Assembly: GCA_934700345.1 (NCBI GenBank)
Contig: CAKUXP010000006.1
Span: forward strand, 1-64,000
Length of the DNA stretch: 64,000 nt
Direction of reading: 5' to 3'
Source: an uncultured Fibrobacter sp.
GTDB lineage: Bacteria > Fibrobacterota > Fibrobacteria > Fibrobacterales > Fibrobacteraceae
The notes beneath the pieces are model-generated. The model did no database searches. It was not told the origin of the DNA and saw only the letters and a program-made list of their open reading frames with translations. The translations under genes were made by a program, and so were the position numbers. Below are positions 33,874 to 43,753 of this stretch, piece by piece. How positions within the stretch are numbered: position 1 is the first letter of the stretch; each line of letters starts with the position of its first letter.

Positions 33874-34430
33874 TCTCCTAAATTTTCGATAAGCTTTAAG
33901 GTCTTCGCCACGGGAAGACCGACAACGTTGTAAAAGCAGCCGTCAATGGATTCGACAAGTCCCGCACCGAGACCCTGGATGGCATAGGCACCGGCCTTGC
34001 CCATCGGTTCGCCGGAATCCACGTAGCGTTCCAGTTTGCGCTCCGAAACACGCCGGAACCGAACAGCGGTCGCATCCGAGTCCGAAGCGAGAAGCTTCCC
34101 TCCGTAGGCAAGCGCCACCCCCGAAACGACCCTATGGCTCCGTCCGTTCAGCGACCTGAGCATCGCCAGAGCCTCGGCGCTATCCTTCGGCTTTCCCAGC
34201 GGGCATCCATCCAGAAAGACCAGCGTATCGAACCCCAGCACAAATTCTCCCGGAAATTTTCGGGCAATATCCAGAGCCTTTCCTTCGGCGAAGCGGAGCG
34301 GACGCTCCTCGGGAGGAATGCCCGTCCCCTCTTCCTCGAACGAAGACGGCTCAGTCCGAAACGGGATGCGGAGCTGCGAAAGAATCGCGGAACGCCGTGG
34401 AGATGCGCTGGCCAGGACAAAGGTTTTCAA
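33870..34430 (-). CDS. maf: Maf-family nucleoside triphosphate pyrophosphatase
   Basis: 186 residues with the family start LASASPRRSAIL, the catalytic Asp region GFDTLVFLDG and a SGEPMGKAGAYAIQGLGA motif. It hydrolyses non-canonical or excess nucleoside triphosphates to monophosphates (dTTP/UTP type or m7GTP type; I cannot tell). Its start abuts the stop of the nucleotidyltransferase gene, and it overlaps rodZ by 4 nt. Confidence 0.94.
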   Translation of the reverse strand: MKTFVLASASPRRSAILSQLRIPFRTEPSSFEEEGTGIPPEERPLRFAEGKALDIARKFPGEFVLGFDTLVFLDGCPLGKPKDSAEALAMLRSLNGRSHRVVSGVALAYGGKLLASDSDATAVRFRRVSERKLERYVDSGEPMGKAGAYAIQGLGAGLVESIDGCFYNVVGLPVAKTLKLIENLGE

Positions 34431-35420
34431 TCAGACCCCCGAAACGACCTTGGAATGGTCTCCCAAAAGAAGTGTTCCCTTGAACCCCTTGACCTCGGAA
34501 TCCCCGCCGAAAATGGAATGGGATATTTCCGAATCGGAAAGGATCGTACGCTCCGAAACGACAGAATCCGCGACCTTTGAATTTTCGATGACGACTTCCG
34601 GTCCGACCGAGACGTTCGGTCCGACGACCGAGTTGCGAAGACGGGCCGTCCTATCGATATAGCAAGGCGGAACTATCCGGCAGCCCGGAAACTCGACATT
34701 TTCCGTCCGCATTTTCGCAAGGACCTTCGCATTCGTCCTGAGGAAGGTTTCCGCCGTACCGCAGTCAAGCCAGGAGCGGATCGGCGCAGTCCGAAAGCGG
34801 GAACCCGATTCAAGCATTATCTGCAGGGCATCCGTCAATTGGAATTCCCCGCGTGTACGGATGTCTTCGCGGATCATTTTTTCAAGCGACCGCCGAAGAG
34901 CGGCGATGTCCGCGATATAGTAGATTCCGACCAGAGCCTCGTTAGACACGAAGGTTTCCGGCTTTTCCACAAGGCGCTCCACATATCCCGAGGAATCGGT
35001 CACGGCAACACCAAACCTTCGCGGGTCATCGACTTCACGGGTCATCAGGACATTTTCCTTCTCCGATTTCAAAAATGACAGGTCCGCGTCAAAAAGCGTA
35101 TCGCCGAGAATAATCAAGACTGGTTCGTCATCCGTAAGGAATGGCAAGCAGAGCGAAATCGCCTCGCCTAGCCCTTGGGGATTTTTCTGCCGGACGGTAT
35201 GCGCATTCCGAAAGCCGCGATGCCGTACAAAGTCCTCGACAAGTTCCCCCTTGTAGCCAGTGATGAAAATCTGTTCAGAAACAGGCAGGAATGAATACGA
35301 TTCGATAATATGCTCGATCAGCGCCTTTCCCGCCACAGGAAGGAGACACTTCGGCAAAGAAAGCGTGAAAGGTCTCAGTCGAGAACCGGTTCCGGCAACG
35401 GGAAGAATTACTTTCATCAT
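34431..35420 (-). CDS. Sugar nucleotidyltransferase with hexapeptide-repeat tail
   Basis: 329 residues. N-terminal nucleotidyltransferase domain with the signature LPVAGTGSRLRPFTLSLPK and the metal-binding LGDTLFDAD. The C-terminal 80 residues are left-handed beta-helix-like (IDRTARLRNSVVGPNVSV). It resembles glucose-1-phosphate thymidylyl/uridylyl or mannose-1-phosphate guanylyltransferases; the nucleotide and sugar are not certain. Start is ATGATG at 35420. No Shine-Dalgarno; a TAAATTTG box ends 5 nt before the ATG. First gene of the run with maf, rodZ and hisB. Confidence 0.85.
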   Translation of the reverse strand: MMKVILPVAGTGSRLRPFTLSLPKCLLPVAGKALIEHIIESYSFLPVSEQIFITGYKGELVEDFVRHRGFRNAHTVRQKNPQGLGEAISLCLPFLTDDEPVLIILGDTLFDADLSFLKSEKENVLMTREVDDPRRFGVAVTDSSGYVERLVEKPETFVSNEALVGIYYIADIAALRRSLEKMIREDIRTRGEFQLTDALQIMLESGSRFRTAPIRSWLDCGTAETFLRTNAKVLAKMRTENVEFPGCRIVPPCYIDRTARLRNSVVGPNVSVGPEVVIENSKVADSVVSERTILSDSEISHSIFGGDSEVKGFKGTLLLGDHSKVVSGV

Positions 35421-35425
35421 AAGTA

Positions 35426-35433
35426 CAAATTTA
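35426..35433 (-). promoter_or_regulatory. TAnnTTTG promoter box of nucleotidyltransferase operon
   Basis: TAAATTTG on the minus strand, 5 nt before the ATG. Confidence 0.6.
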
Positions 35434-35494
35434 GCATTTGATTACTTTATTGTTCTAGCGGTCGAAAAAAGATGGCGAGATTTCTTGCTTGGCG

Positions 35495-35564
35495 AGAAAC
35501 TAGGATTCCGCAGTCTTGGCGGAACATCCATCTCCACAAAGCTCGGACACAGTCCCTAGTTTCT
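35495..35564. repeat. Inverted repeat around the stop of the RND-TolC gene
   Basis: AGAAACTAGG (35495-35504) and its perfect reverse complement (35555-35564) bracket 50 nt; the right arm includes the stop codon of the fusion gene. There is no U tract. AGAAACTAGGA occurs again at 47309-47319, which suggests a small dispersed sequence. Function unknown. Confidence 0.4.
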
Positions 35565-38500
35565 AGCCCCTAAAATTTCACCCGTCAAAAGCCGAACCTG
35601 GATTTCCGCCTTGGCGGCGGCGACTTTTGCCGAAAGAAGCGTTTCACGGGCAATTCGCCACTGGTTCTGCGTTTCGCGGAATTCGAAATTCGTGATGCGG
35701 CCTTCCTTAAGGCGTTCCCGCCCGAGTTCGAGCATTTCCATCGCAAGCGTGTCATTCCCCTCGGCAACGGACAAAGTCTCCAAAGCCCGGAGATGCGCAT
35801 CCACGGCGTTCGCTACGCGGATTTCCACATTCAGACGGACCTTTTCCGCATTGATTCGGGCAGTTCGCTCCGCGATTCTCGCCGTTTCCATTTTCGCATT
35901 GTCAGCGAGTCCGTTAAAAAGATTCCACGAAAGTGCCGCCCCGACCCGAAAATACTCCCTGTTCGACTTTTCGGGATTTCCCTTTTCGGATGCGCTTGCC
36001 GTGGCGTTTAGGGAACCATGCAGGTCGAGTTTCGGGTAGAGCGAAGAATTTGCCGTTTTCCGATTTACCTGGGCATAGTTGAGCGAAGCCTTTGCCGAAA
36101 AAAGTTCCGCGTTGTTTTCGGATGCACGCCGTTTCGCCAATTCCAAACCATCCGGTGTTTTCCAATACGGATTCCGGTCGATTTCAAGGGAATCCCGGAT
36201 GTCGGAATCTTTCCTGACAACCCCGCCACCCAAAAGTTCATCCAGCGTTCGCAGCGAAGCGGAAAGGTCCGAACGGAGCGAAAGGTTTCTTGCGCTGTCC
36301 GAAGCGAAATCCATTTGCGCGGAAATGTCGTCGAGTCTTGTCGCACTCCCCACCGCAAGACGGTTTCGGTAAAGTTCCCGACGCGCACGGGAAACGGAAA
36401 GATTCGAATCGGAAATTTCAAGCGAAGCCTTCGCCATCATCGCATCCAGATAGGCTTCAAGGACGCTCGCGGCGACCGTCTCCCGCAAGGCGCGATGTTC
36501 CGCCTTAGAACTTTCGACAAGAGCCTTGTTCGCTCGGATACTCGAAATATCGCCGAAACCGTTGAAAGCCGTATAATTGACAGAAAGCTGGAATGCGTCG
36601 CTATGTCCCAGATCGTTATCGATATCCGTCTTCATTCCGGTCTGCGAACGGGAATACTCATCGCCATACGTGTAGTAACGCGAAAGCGAAAGATCCACCG
36701 TTGGCAAAAGTCCCTTGCGGGAACTTTTTACGCCTGTCTCGGCACTTTTGACATTTTCCTCGGAAAGAAGCGCCGAAGGATTTTTCTCTAGGGCGATGCG
36801 GACAGCCTCGTCGGGAGAAAGCGCACTTGCGTCTTGCGGAAAAAGGAACACACCCAGAGCGAACAGCACCAGCCCGGCGGAAACGGGGCGATTCGATAGA
36901 GGCACCCCTTCCGGATCGAGGGAAATCCGTTTTGCAGGCTTTCCGGCAAAAAAGGAATAAGCGGCGGGAACGACAAAGAGCGTGAGGAACGTGGCAAACG
37001 AGAGCCCACACACGATGGTGACGCCCATCGCGACACGGCTCGGAGTCCCGGTGAGAATCAGCGGAACCGCGCCGAGAACCGTCGAAAAGCTCGTCATGAG
37101 AATCGGGCGAAAGCGCAAGCGGGCCGCCTTCTTCGCCGCGGCAAGGCGTGAACAGCCTGTGCGTTCCGCAATCTGGTTCGCAAATTCCACAATCAGGATT
37201 CCGTTCTTCGTTACAAGCCCGAGCAGAAGAATCAGCGCAATTTCGCTAAAGATGTTCAGCGTCTGACCGAAAAGATAGAGCGAAACAATCGCCCCGGCAA
37301 TCGAAAGCGGAACCGTAAAGAACGTGACGAACGGCGAGCGGAAACTTTCGAACTGCCCTGCAAGAACAAGGAAAATGCAGGCAAGAGCCAACAGGAACAC
37401 GATGTAAAGCCCCGACGAGCTTTCCTCGTATTCTTTCGAAGAGCCGGCGAGTTCCGTCTGGATATTCAGCGAATCGGGAATTACCTTGTGCGCAATCCGG
37501 CGCATTTCGGCGACGCCGTCACCCACCGTCATTCCGGGCATGAGTCCAGCGGAAACGGTCGCCGCGCTAAAGCGGTTATACCGCGGAAGGGAAGGCGAGG
37601 CGGATTTTTCCCGGTAGGTGATGAAGTTCGAAACAGAAAGCATTTCCCCGGAAGCGTTTCGTACGCTGAGCTCTTCGATTTTCGCAGGTGAAGAGCGATA
37701 TTCATAGGGAACCGCTCCGATAATATCGTACTGGCGACCGTCCTTGTAAAATTCCCCGTAAGTCTGATCGCCCATCGAAAGCGCGACCGTCCTCGCGATG
37801 TCATCGACGGAAACGCCCTGGTCGTGGGCCTTTTCCCGCAAAATTTCTATGTGGAGTTCGGGTTTCGTAAACTTCAGATTCGAATTGACGACGCTGAAGA
37901 CCGGGCTGTTTTCCGCTTCGGCAGTGAATCTCGGCAGCAAGTCGCGAAGCGTTTCCAGATCGCTTGCCTGCAAGACGAACTGTATTGGAAGCCCGCCGCG
38001 GCTCGTGCTGACGCTCTGCGGTTCAAAGACCATCACACGTAAATCGGGATAGCTCGCTCCGAGAACCTGCACGGCCCGAGCAATTTCGCTCTGGGGGCGA
38101 CGTTTCGCCTTGTCGCTCGTAAGCGTGACCCGAATCATGGCGCTTCCGCCGGAACGCGCGCCGGCCTGGATTTCCTCATATTCCGAAGAATCCATCAAGG
38201 CGGTCATTTCTTCCACAAACGCCTCGGTCATCTTTTTTGTCTGCGCAAGGCCCGTACCTTCCGGTGCGGAAATGTTCACCATGAACATGTTGCTGTCTTC
38301 GAGAGGCGCCATTTCGCTCGAAAGATGCGTGAAACAGTAATAGGCGGCAAAGAGCAGCGCAGCGATGATCACAAAGACCGTTCCGCGAACCCGCAAAAAG
38401 GCGCTCAGCGATTTATCGTAAACCCGATTGAGCCATTCGAAAAAAGGTTCCGTCTTTCGGTAAAGCCAGCCTTTCTTCTGCGCCCGCAAAATTTTCGAGC

Positions 38501-39956
38501 AGAGCATCGGCGAAAGCGTAAGCGCACAAAACGTCGAAATTACGACCGTCCCGATCATGACAGCCACAAATTCCCGAAAGAGAAGCCCCGTCGTCCCGCC
38601 GAGCGCAAGCATCGGAACGAACACCGCCATCAGTACGACAGAAGTCGCAATGACCGCAAAGAAAATCTCGTTCGTCCCGGTGACAGCTGCCGCCTGCGGA
38701 GACATCCTGCGTTCGATTTTCTGGTAGATGTTTTCCACGATCACGATAGCGTCATCGACAACAAGTCCAATCGCAAGGACCATGGCAAGAAGGGTCAACA
38801 CGTTAATCGAAAAGCCGAAAAGATACAGCACGAAGAAGCTTCCGATAATCGAAACCGGAATGACAACCATCGGGATGAGCGTCGAGCGGGATTCGCGCAA
38901 GAAGAGAAAAATCACGGCGACGACTAGCAGGAACGAAACGAAAATCGTCTCGATGACTTCCCGGATGGAAGAACGGATGTTCACCGAGGAATCCATGCCG
39001 CTGAGAATCTGGATATCCGACGGCAAGTCCCGGCGGATATCCGCAATGCGTCTGTAGAATTCATCTGCAATCGCCACATGGTTCGTTCCGGGTTGCGCAA
39101 TGAGGGCAATCGCGATAACGTTCTTCCCGTTCCGCTTGAATCCGGTGCGCGTATCCTTCGGCTCGTAGTGGACGGTCGCCACGTCCGAAATCCGGATAAT
39201 GGAACCGTCCGACATAACCTTGACCGGGACCGAATTGAAATCAGACGGGGCTTCCAGGCGCCCGAGAGTGCGGACGGAAAGATCCGTCGCCTGCCCTTCG
39301 ATTTTTCCCGCGGGAAGCTCCTCGTTTTCCTTCGATAGCGCCGCAGAAATCTCCGAAGCGGTCACGCCCAGAGCCTTCATACGGAGCGGATCGAGCCAAA
39401 GCCTCACGACCGGGGTCTTTTCGCCCCAGAGATTTACTTCCGAGACGCCGGGAATCGTCTGCAGGCGTTCCTTCACCTGGTTCGAGGCTATTTCCGAAAG
39501 CTCCATCGCATCCCGCACGTCCGAGAGAAGGCTCGCGATGAGAATCGGGTCCGAATCCGAATCGGACTTGTAAACAACAGGCGCATCCGCAGCATCAGGG
39601 AGCTTCCGCTGGACGCGGGAAACACGGTCGCGGATATCGTTTGCGGCTGCTTCCAGGTCGGTTCCCACTTCGAACTCGGCGCGAATCGTAGAGCTACCGT
39701 CGGAACTTGTCGATGTGAGGGACTTGATGCCCGCTGCGCTGTTGATGGACGCTTCGAGAATCTCGGTTACTTCCGTCTCGACAACTGCGGCGTTCGCACC
39801 CGAATAGCTAGTCCGCACCGTGATAATCGGCGAATCGACGTTCGGGTATTCGCGAATTCCCAGGTTCATCGCCCCAAAAGCCCCGATAAGGACGATACCT
39901 AGGGCGAGAACCGTCATCAGCACCGGGCGGCGAATGGAAAGCGTCGAAAAACTCAT
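35556..39956 (-). CDS. RND multidrug efflux permease fused to a TolC-type outer-membrane protein
   Basis: 1,466 residues in one uninterrupted frame. Residues 1 to about 1010 are a full HAE-1-type RND pump (start TLSIRRPVLMTVLALGIVLIG cut here to its core; TM4 GLVVDDAIVIVEN with the proton-relay Asp pair; TM10 VTKNGILIVEFANQ with the relay Lys). After a 15-residue linker comes a hydrophobic segment (about 1021-1040) ending DASA/LS, like a signal peptidase site. Residues about 1045-1466 are an outer-membrane efflux protein (LSPDEAVRIALEKNPSALL) with the usual two-fold coiled-coil repeat. Inner-membrane pump and outer-membrane channel are thus made as one chain, with the adaptor encoded just upstream (ATGA overlap). 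Drug range unknown. Confidence 0.92.
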   Translation of the reverse strand: MSFSTLSIRRPVLMTVLALGIVLIGAFGAMNLGIREYPNVDSPIITVRTSYSGANAAVVETEVTEILEASINSAAGIKSLTSTSSDGSSTIRAEFEVGTDLEAAANDIRDRVSRVQRKLPDAADAPVVYKSDSDSDPILIASLLSDVRDAMELSEIASNQVKERLQTIPGVSEVNLWGEKTPVVRLWLDPLRMKALGVTASEISAALSKENEELPAGKIEGQATDLSVRTLGRLEAPSDFNSVPVKVMSDGSIIRISDVATVHYEPKDTRTGFKRNGKNVIAIALIAQPGTNHVAIADEFYRRIADIRRDLPSDIQILSGMDSSVNIRSSIREVIETIFVSFLLVVAVIFLFLRESRSTLIPMVVIPVSIIGSFFVLYLFGFSINVLTLLAMVLAIGLVVDDAIVIVENIYQKIERRMSPQAAAVTGTNEIFFAVIATSVVLMAVFVPMLALGGTTGLLFREFVAVMIGTVVISTFCALTLSPMLCSKILRAQKKGWLYRKTEPFFEWLNRVYDKSLSAFLRVRGTVFVIIAALLFAAYYCFTHLSSEMAPLEDSNMFMVNISAPEGTGLAQTKKMTEAFVEEMTALMDSSEYEEIQAGARSGGSAMIRVTLTSDKAKRRPQSEIARAVQVLGASYPDLRVMVFEPQSVSTSRGGLPIQFVLQASDLETLRDLLPRFTAEAENSPVFSVVNSNLKFTKPELHIEILREKAHDQGVSVDDIARTVALSMGDQTYGEFYKDGRQYDIIGAVPYEYRSSPAKIEELSVRNASGEMLSVSNFITYREKSASPSLPRYNRFSAATVSAGLMPGMTVGDGVAEMRRIAHKVIPDSLNIQTELAGSSKEYEESSSGLYIVFLLALACIFLVLAGQFESFRSPFVTFFTVPLSIAGAIVSLYLFGQTLNIFSEIALILLLGLVTKNGILIVEFANQIAERTGCSRLAAAKKAARLRFRPILMTSFSTVLGAVPLILTGTPSRVAMGVTIVCGLSFATFLTLFVVPAAYSFFAGKPAKRISLDPEGVPLSNRPVSAGLVLFALGVFLFPQDASALSPDEAVRIALEKNPSALLSEENVKSAETGVKSSRKGLLPTVDLSLSRYYTYGDEYSRSQTGMKTDIDNDLGHSDAFQLSVNYTAFNGFGDISSIRANKALVESSKAEHRALRETVAASVLEAYLDAMMAKASLEISDSNLSVSRARRELYRNRLAVGSATRLDDISAQMDFASDSARNLSLRSDLSASLRTLDELLGGGVVRKDSDIRDSLEIDRNPYWKTPDGLELAKRRASENNAELFSAKASLNYAQVNRKTANSSLYPKLDLHGSLNATASASEKGNPEKSNREYFRVGAALSWNLFNGLADNAKMETARIAERTARINAEKVRLNVEIRVANAVDAHLRALETLSVAEGNDTLAMEMLELGRERLKEGRITNFEFRETQNQWRIARETLLSAKVAAAKAEIQVRLLTGEILGARN

Positions 39957-41035
39957 TCATGCGCCTCGTAACTCATGTTGTTGTTGATTTCCTTCACCTC
40001 GACATTCATCCCGTTGCGCATACTCATCAGACCGGACACAATCACCGTGTCCCCTATCGAAAGTCCCCGGAGGATGTTGACCGTAATCGGTGTCCGAAGC
40101 CCGGTCTCCACATAGACCTGCTCCGCTTTGCCGCCTTTCGCGATAAAGACATAGGAACCTTTCGCGTCAAGCGTAAGAGCCTCGGACGGAATCGGCATCC
40201 CGATTTCCGAACCTTTCCCGAATACGAGATTCACCCGGACAAAGGAACCGGCGAGGAACTTCCCGTCGGGATTTTTCAAAACCGCCCGGACCTTTCGCGT
40301 GCGACTCGTATTCGAAAGCTCGGCATCCATAAAACGGACTTTCGCCTCCACGCCTGTTCCCTGTTCGCTATCGACAAGTTTTACCCGATCGCCTTTCGCA
40401 AGATTGCGAGAATAGCGTTGCGGGAGTTCGAACTCCGTCCAGAGTTCCCTCGAATCGACTAGAGTCGAAATCTCTGTCCCCGATGCCATATAGGCACCTT
40501 CCGAAACCCGAATCACGCCGAGGTTTCCCGAAAAAGGCGCCCGGATCTCCGTCTTTGCCATCTGCGCTTCGAGAAGTTCCTTCGACGCTTCCGAAAGCTT
40601 GACGCTATTTTCCGCGGATTCCAGTTCCTCGGCCGTCGCCCCGTCCTTTTCAAAAAGGGCTCGGGTACGGGCTTCTTTCTTCTTTGCAAGTTCGAGCGTT
40701 GCATTCGCGCTTTTCAGGTTCGCCCGCAATTCGGAATCATCGATTTTCGCTATCAAGGAGCCCCTAGAAACGCGCTGTCCATCGGAAGCATAGAGCTTTA
40801 CAAGCCTTCCCGAAATTTCCGCCTTGAGTTCCACACGGTTCTTCGCGACAAGTTCGCCGCTTGCGGAATACGTCCCCGTCGTCGAATCCGGCCTTGCGAT
40901 ATATCCCGAGACACGGAGCGTGCGCATGGCCCGCGCAGAAGACCCTTTCGAATCATCCGCGGATTCCGAAGAGGAACAGGCAAAAAGCAAGAACGCGAGG
41001 AGCGACACGGACAAAATGGAAAACTTCTTCATCAT
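39953..41035 (-). CDS. RND efflux periplasmic adaptor (membrane fusion protein), lipoprotein
   Basis: 360 residues. Lipobox LLFAC (Cys about 20). Biotinyl-lipoyl halves AEISGRLVKLYASDGQRVSRG and APFSGNLGVIRVSEGAYM surround a short helical hairpin (about 110-160), followed by beta-barrel and membrane-proximal domains. It bridges the pump and the outer-membrane channel. The hairpin is short, as in adaptors of the MexA/AcrA class. It overlaps the RND-TolC gene by 4 nt, so the whole tripartite pump comes from two genes. Confidence 0.93.
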   Translation of the reverse strand: MMKKFSILSVSLLAFLLFACSSSESADDSKGSSARAMRTLRVSGYIARPDSTTGTYSASGELVAKNRVELKAEISGRLVKLYASDGQRVSRGSLIAKIDDSELRANLKSANATLELAKKKEARTRALFEKDGATAEELESAENSVKLSEASKELLEAQMAKTEIRAPFSGNLGVIRVSEGAYMASGTEISTLVDSRELWTEFELPQRYSRNLAKGDRVKLVDSEQGTGVEAKVRFMDAELSNTSRTRKVRAVLKNPDGKFLAGSFVRVNLVFGKGSEIGMPIPSEALTLDAKGSYVFIAKGGKAEQVYVETGLRTPITVNILRGLSIGDTVIVSGLMSMRNGMNVEVKEINNNMSYEAHE

Positions 41036-41144
41036 TCACCTTGTAAAACTCGTTTCCGGAATTTTCATCCTTTAGATGAATCGTCCGCAAAGCCGGTTTC
41101 AAAAAAAAAGAAGACGAACGTTTTTTTTACAAAAACTTGACAAT

Positions 41145-42473
41145 TCAGTTCGAAACGGAAATTTCGGGAAACGCGAGAGCCGGAACCTGGAGAGAAGTAT
41201 AGGCATCCGGGTATTCGGAACCGATAGCGACAAGCGTTTCGAGCAGATCGATAAAGTTCGCGCTGAGCGTCGCCCCTTCCACCGGGTGAAGGACCTTTCC
41301 GTTCTCCGCATACATTCCCTGCACCCCGATGCTCATTTCTCCGCTGACCGCGCTGCATCCGGAGTTTCCTTCGAGGCGAAGTACTAAAAGGCACCGAGGA
41401 AAGAGCCCTAAAAGTTCTGCAGTCGTCCGCTCACCGGGAAGAACGACAAGATTCGAAAAGGATGTGCCGACCTTTCCCGAATAGGAACGCGCCGCACAGC
41501 CGTTACTCGCTCGCCCGGCAACAGCCGCCGTTTCCAGGTTGTAGAGAAAATCCTCTAGTACGCCATTTCTCACAACGGTTACCCGGTCCGCAAAGGTTCC
41601 CTCGCTGTCAAATGTTTTTACCGCGGGAAGATCCTCGCGGGTCGGGTCGGAATAGAGGGAAAGGTTCGCTCCGGCGATTTTCGTTCCGAGGCGTCCCTGC
41701 AAGCGGGACTGCCCTTTCTGTACCTGTTCCGCAAAAAAGGACGAAGCATACATCCCGACGATCTGCCCGGCGACACGCTCCGAGAGTACGACCGGCATCT
41801 TTCCGCCATCGATTTTCGAAGGTTCCAGAAGCTCCCGTGCGCGTTCCACGGATATCCGAGCGATCTTTTCTGCCGAAAGTTCCGAGAAGGAAAGCGCTTT
41901 CTGGTCGTATCCGCCCGTCTTCCTGGAAGTTCCGCGTTCCGCGACAACGCCCACGCCAGCACCGATTCCATTTTCCCGTTTTTCGAAATAGACTCCGTTC
42001 GAATTGGCAAAAACCGTGAGGCTTTCATCTTTCTGGGCACCCAGATAAGGCACGTTCGTTACTTCTTTCGAAAGTTCAAGGCAACGGTTCTCGATTTCCA
42101 TGGAAAGCGCCGCCATCTGCGAAAGCGTCACATTCTTTAGATCCGGATTGTATGGCAGTTTCCGCAACGGTCGGTTCTCCGGCAGGGAAAGTCGGACGGG
42201 AAGCGGCTTCGTAAAGGCCGTATGCAACAGTGCGTCTTTCAGCGCCTGGCGCAAGGCGCCTTCGGTCAGGCGTTCCGTATAGGCGTAACCGGGATGTTCC
42301 CCTTTGAAAGCCCGAATGCCGACCCCGACCGACTCGGAAATTTCCGTATTCTGGACATTTCCCTTGAAAACCGAAACTCCTTCGGACTTGGAATGCCCCG
42401 CGACAATGTCAAAAGATGTTGCCGTCTTTTTCGCCTCTTCGGACAGGAACTGGACCGCTTCCGTAATCTTCAT
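41145..42473 (-). CDS. pmbA: TldD/PmbA-family metallopeptidase (TldE type)
   Basis: 442 residues. N-terminal half with SEGVSVFKGNVQNTEISES and GVGIRAFKG, typical of the family. The C-terminal half carries RASNGCAARSYSGKVGTSFSN and the conserved GMYAENGK. It lacks the HExxxH metal site of TldD, so it is the TldE/PmbA subunit, which in E. coli forms a protease with TldD that matures microcin B17 and degrades CcdA. No tldD is in the window. Overlaps hemL by 4 nt. Confidence 0.92.
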   Translation of the reverse strand: MKITEAVQFLSEEAKKTATSFDIVAGHSKSEGVSVFKGNVQNTEISESVGVGIRAFKGEHPGYAYTERLTEGALRQALKDALLHTAFTKPLPVRLSLPENRPLRKLPYNPDLKNVTLSQMAALSMEIENRCLELSKEVTNVPYLGAQKDESLTVFANSNGVYFEKRENGIGAGVGVVAERGTSRKTGGYDQKALSFSELSAEKIARISVERARELLEPSKIDGGKMPVVLSERVAGQIVGMYASSFFAEQVQKGQSRLQGRLGTKIAGANLSLYSDPTREDLPAVKTFDSEGTFADRVTVVRNGVLEDFLYNLETAAVAGRASNGCAARSYSGKVGTSFSNLVVLPGERTTAELLGLFPRCLLVLRLEGNSGCSAVSGEMSIGVQGMYAENGKVLHPVEGATLSANFIDLLETLVAIGSEYPDAYTSLQVPALAFPEISVSN

Positions 42474-43753
42474 GTTCTTACCTTTTCAAACGCAATCTTC
42501 GTCGCGGCAACGGTTCTTTCGAGAATTTCATCCGTATGGGAATTGCCGATAAACGTCGTTTCGAACTGGGACGGCGGAAAGAAAATACCCTGTTCGAGCA
42601 TCGCATGGAAAAATGTCGCAAAGCGCTTCGTATCCGCAGCGAGAGCCGTTTCCGTATCTACGACAGGCTTCCCGGAAAAGAAGACGGTAAACATTGAAGC
42701 AACCCGGTTCACCTGGACCGAAACGCCTGCATCTTTTGCAGCCTTCCGGATTTCCTCGGCGAGAAATTCGCCTTTCCGTTCAAGCGCATCCCAGGGATTT
42801 AATTTGTACAGAAGCCGAAGCTGGGCAAGCCCTGCGGTCACCGCCATCGGGTTTCCGGAAAGCGTTCCCGCCTGATAGACTTTTCCGTCCGGGCTGACGT
42901 TCCGCATCAGGGTATCCTTTCCGCAGTAAGCGGCGAGGGGCATTCCCCCGCCGACGATCTTTCCAAGCGTAATCATGTCCGGAACGATGCCGAATCGCTT
43001 GGCGGCGCCACCATCCGAAACGCGAAAGCCCGTCATCACTTCGTCAAGGATGAGAACCGAACCGAACCTGTCGCAGAGTGTGCGAAGTCCAGAAAGGAAG
43101 CCTTCCCGCGGCGGAACACAGCCCATGTTGCCGGCGACCGGTTCCACGATTACCGCGGCGATCTCTGTCGGATGGGCGAGAAAAAGAGCTTCGACCTGTT
43201 CGATGTGATTGTAATCCGCAACAAGCGTATCCTCGGCGACTCCCGGTGTGACGCCTAGGGAGCTGGGAGCCCCATGGGTCAGCGCCCCGGAACCTGCCTG
43301 GATCAGGAAGGAATCCCCGTGCCCGTGATAGCAGCCCCGGAACTTGACTATCTTGTTCCGACCGGTCGCTCCGCGAGCCACGCGAATCGCGCTCATCGTC
43401 GCTTCCGTCCCCGAATTCACCAGGCGAATCTTTTCCATTCCGGGAATTTTCGAAAGGATCAATTCCGCGAGTTCCACTTCGATATCCGTACCCATTCCAA
43501 AGCTCAGGCCGCGCGAAAGCTCTTCCCGGAGCGCTTCGATGACTTCCGGCGGATTATGCCCCAGAATCATCGGTCCCCAGGACCCGATAAAATCGACGAG
43601 CTCGCGTCCATCGTCCGAATAGAGAAAAGGACCGTTTGCCCGCTTGACAAAGACGGGTTCCCCTCCGACCCCACCAAAAGCCCGTACCGGGGAATCCACG
43701 CCGCCAGGTAAAACCTTGAGAGCCCGTTTCCACCAGGAATTTTCGTTCGTCAT
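42470..43753 (-). CDS. hemL: Glutamate-1-semialdehyde 2,1-aminomutase
   Basis: 427 residues, a PLP-dependent class III aminotransferase. PLP Lys265 in TLGKIVGGGMP, LILDEVMTGFR upstream of it, and the family start LPGGVDSPVRAF. It makes 5-aminolevulinate from glutamate semialdehyde in the C5 haem pathway. Overlaps both neighbours by 4 nt (pmbA and the SGNH gene), an unusual company for a haem gene. Confidence 0.96.
   Translation of the reverse strand: MTNENSWWKRALKVLPGGVDSPVRAFGGVGGEPVFVKRANGPFLYSDDGRELVDFIGSWGPMILGHNPPEVIEALREELSRGLSFGMGTDIEVELAELILSKIPGMEKIRLVNSGTEATMSAIRVARGATGRNKIVKFRGCYHGHGDSFLIQAGSGALTHGAPSSLGVTPGVAEDTLVADYNHIEQVEALFLAHPTEIAAVIVEPVAGNMGCVPPREGFLSGLRTLCDRFGSVLILDEVMTGFRVSDGGAAKRFGIVPDMITLGKIVGGGMPLAAYCGKDTLMRNVSPDGKVYQAGTLSGNPMAVTAGLAQLRLLYKLNPWDALERKGEFLAEEIRKAAKDAGVSVQVNRVASMFTVFFSGKPVVDTETALAADTKRFATFFHAMLEQGIFFPPSQFETTFIGNSHTDEILERTVAATKIAFEKVRT

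Noticed and set aside
41060..41144. A-run/T-run region as a terminator of pmbA
   Set aside because: No GC stem; only A8...T9 symmetry, too weak to call.
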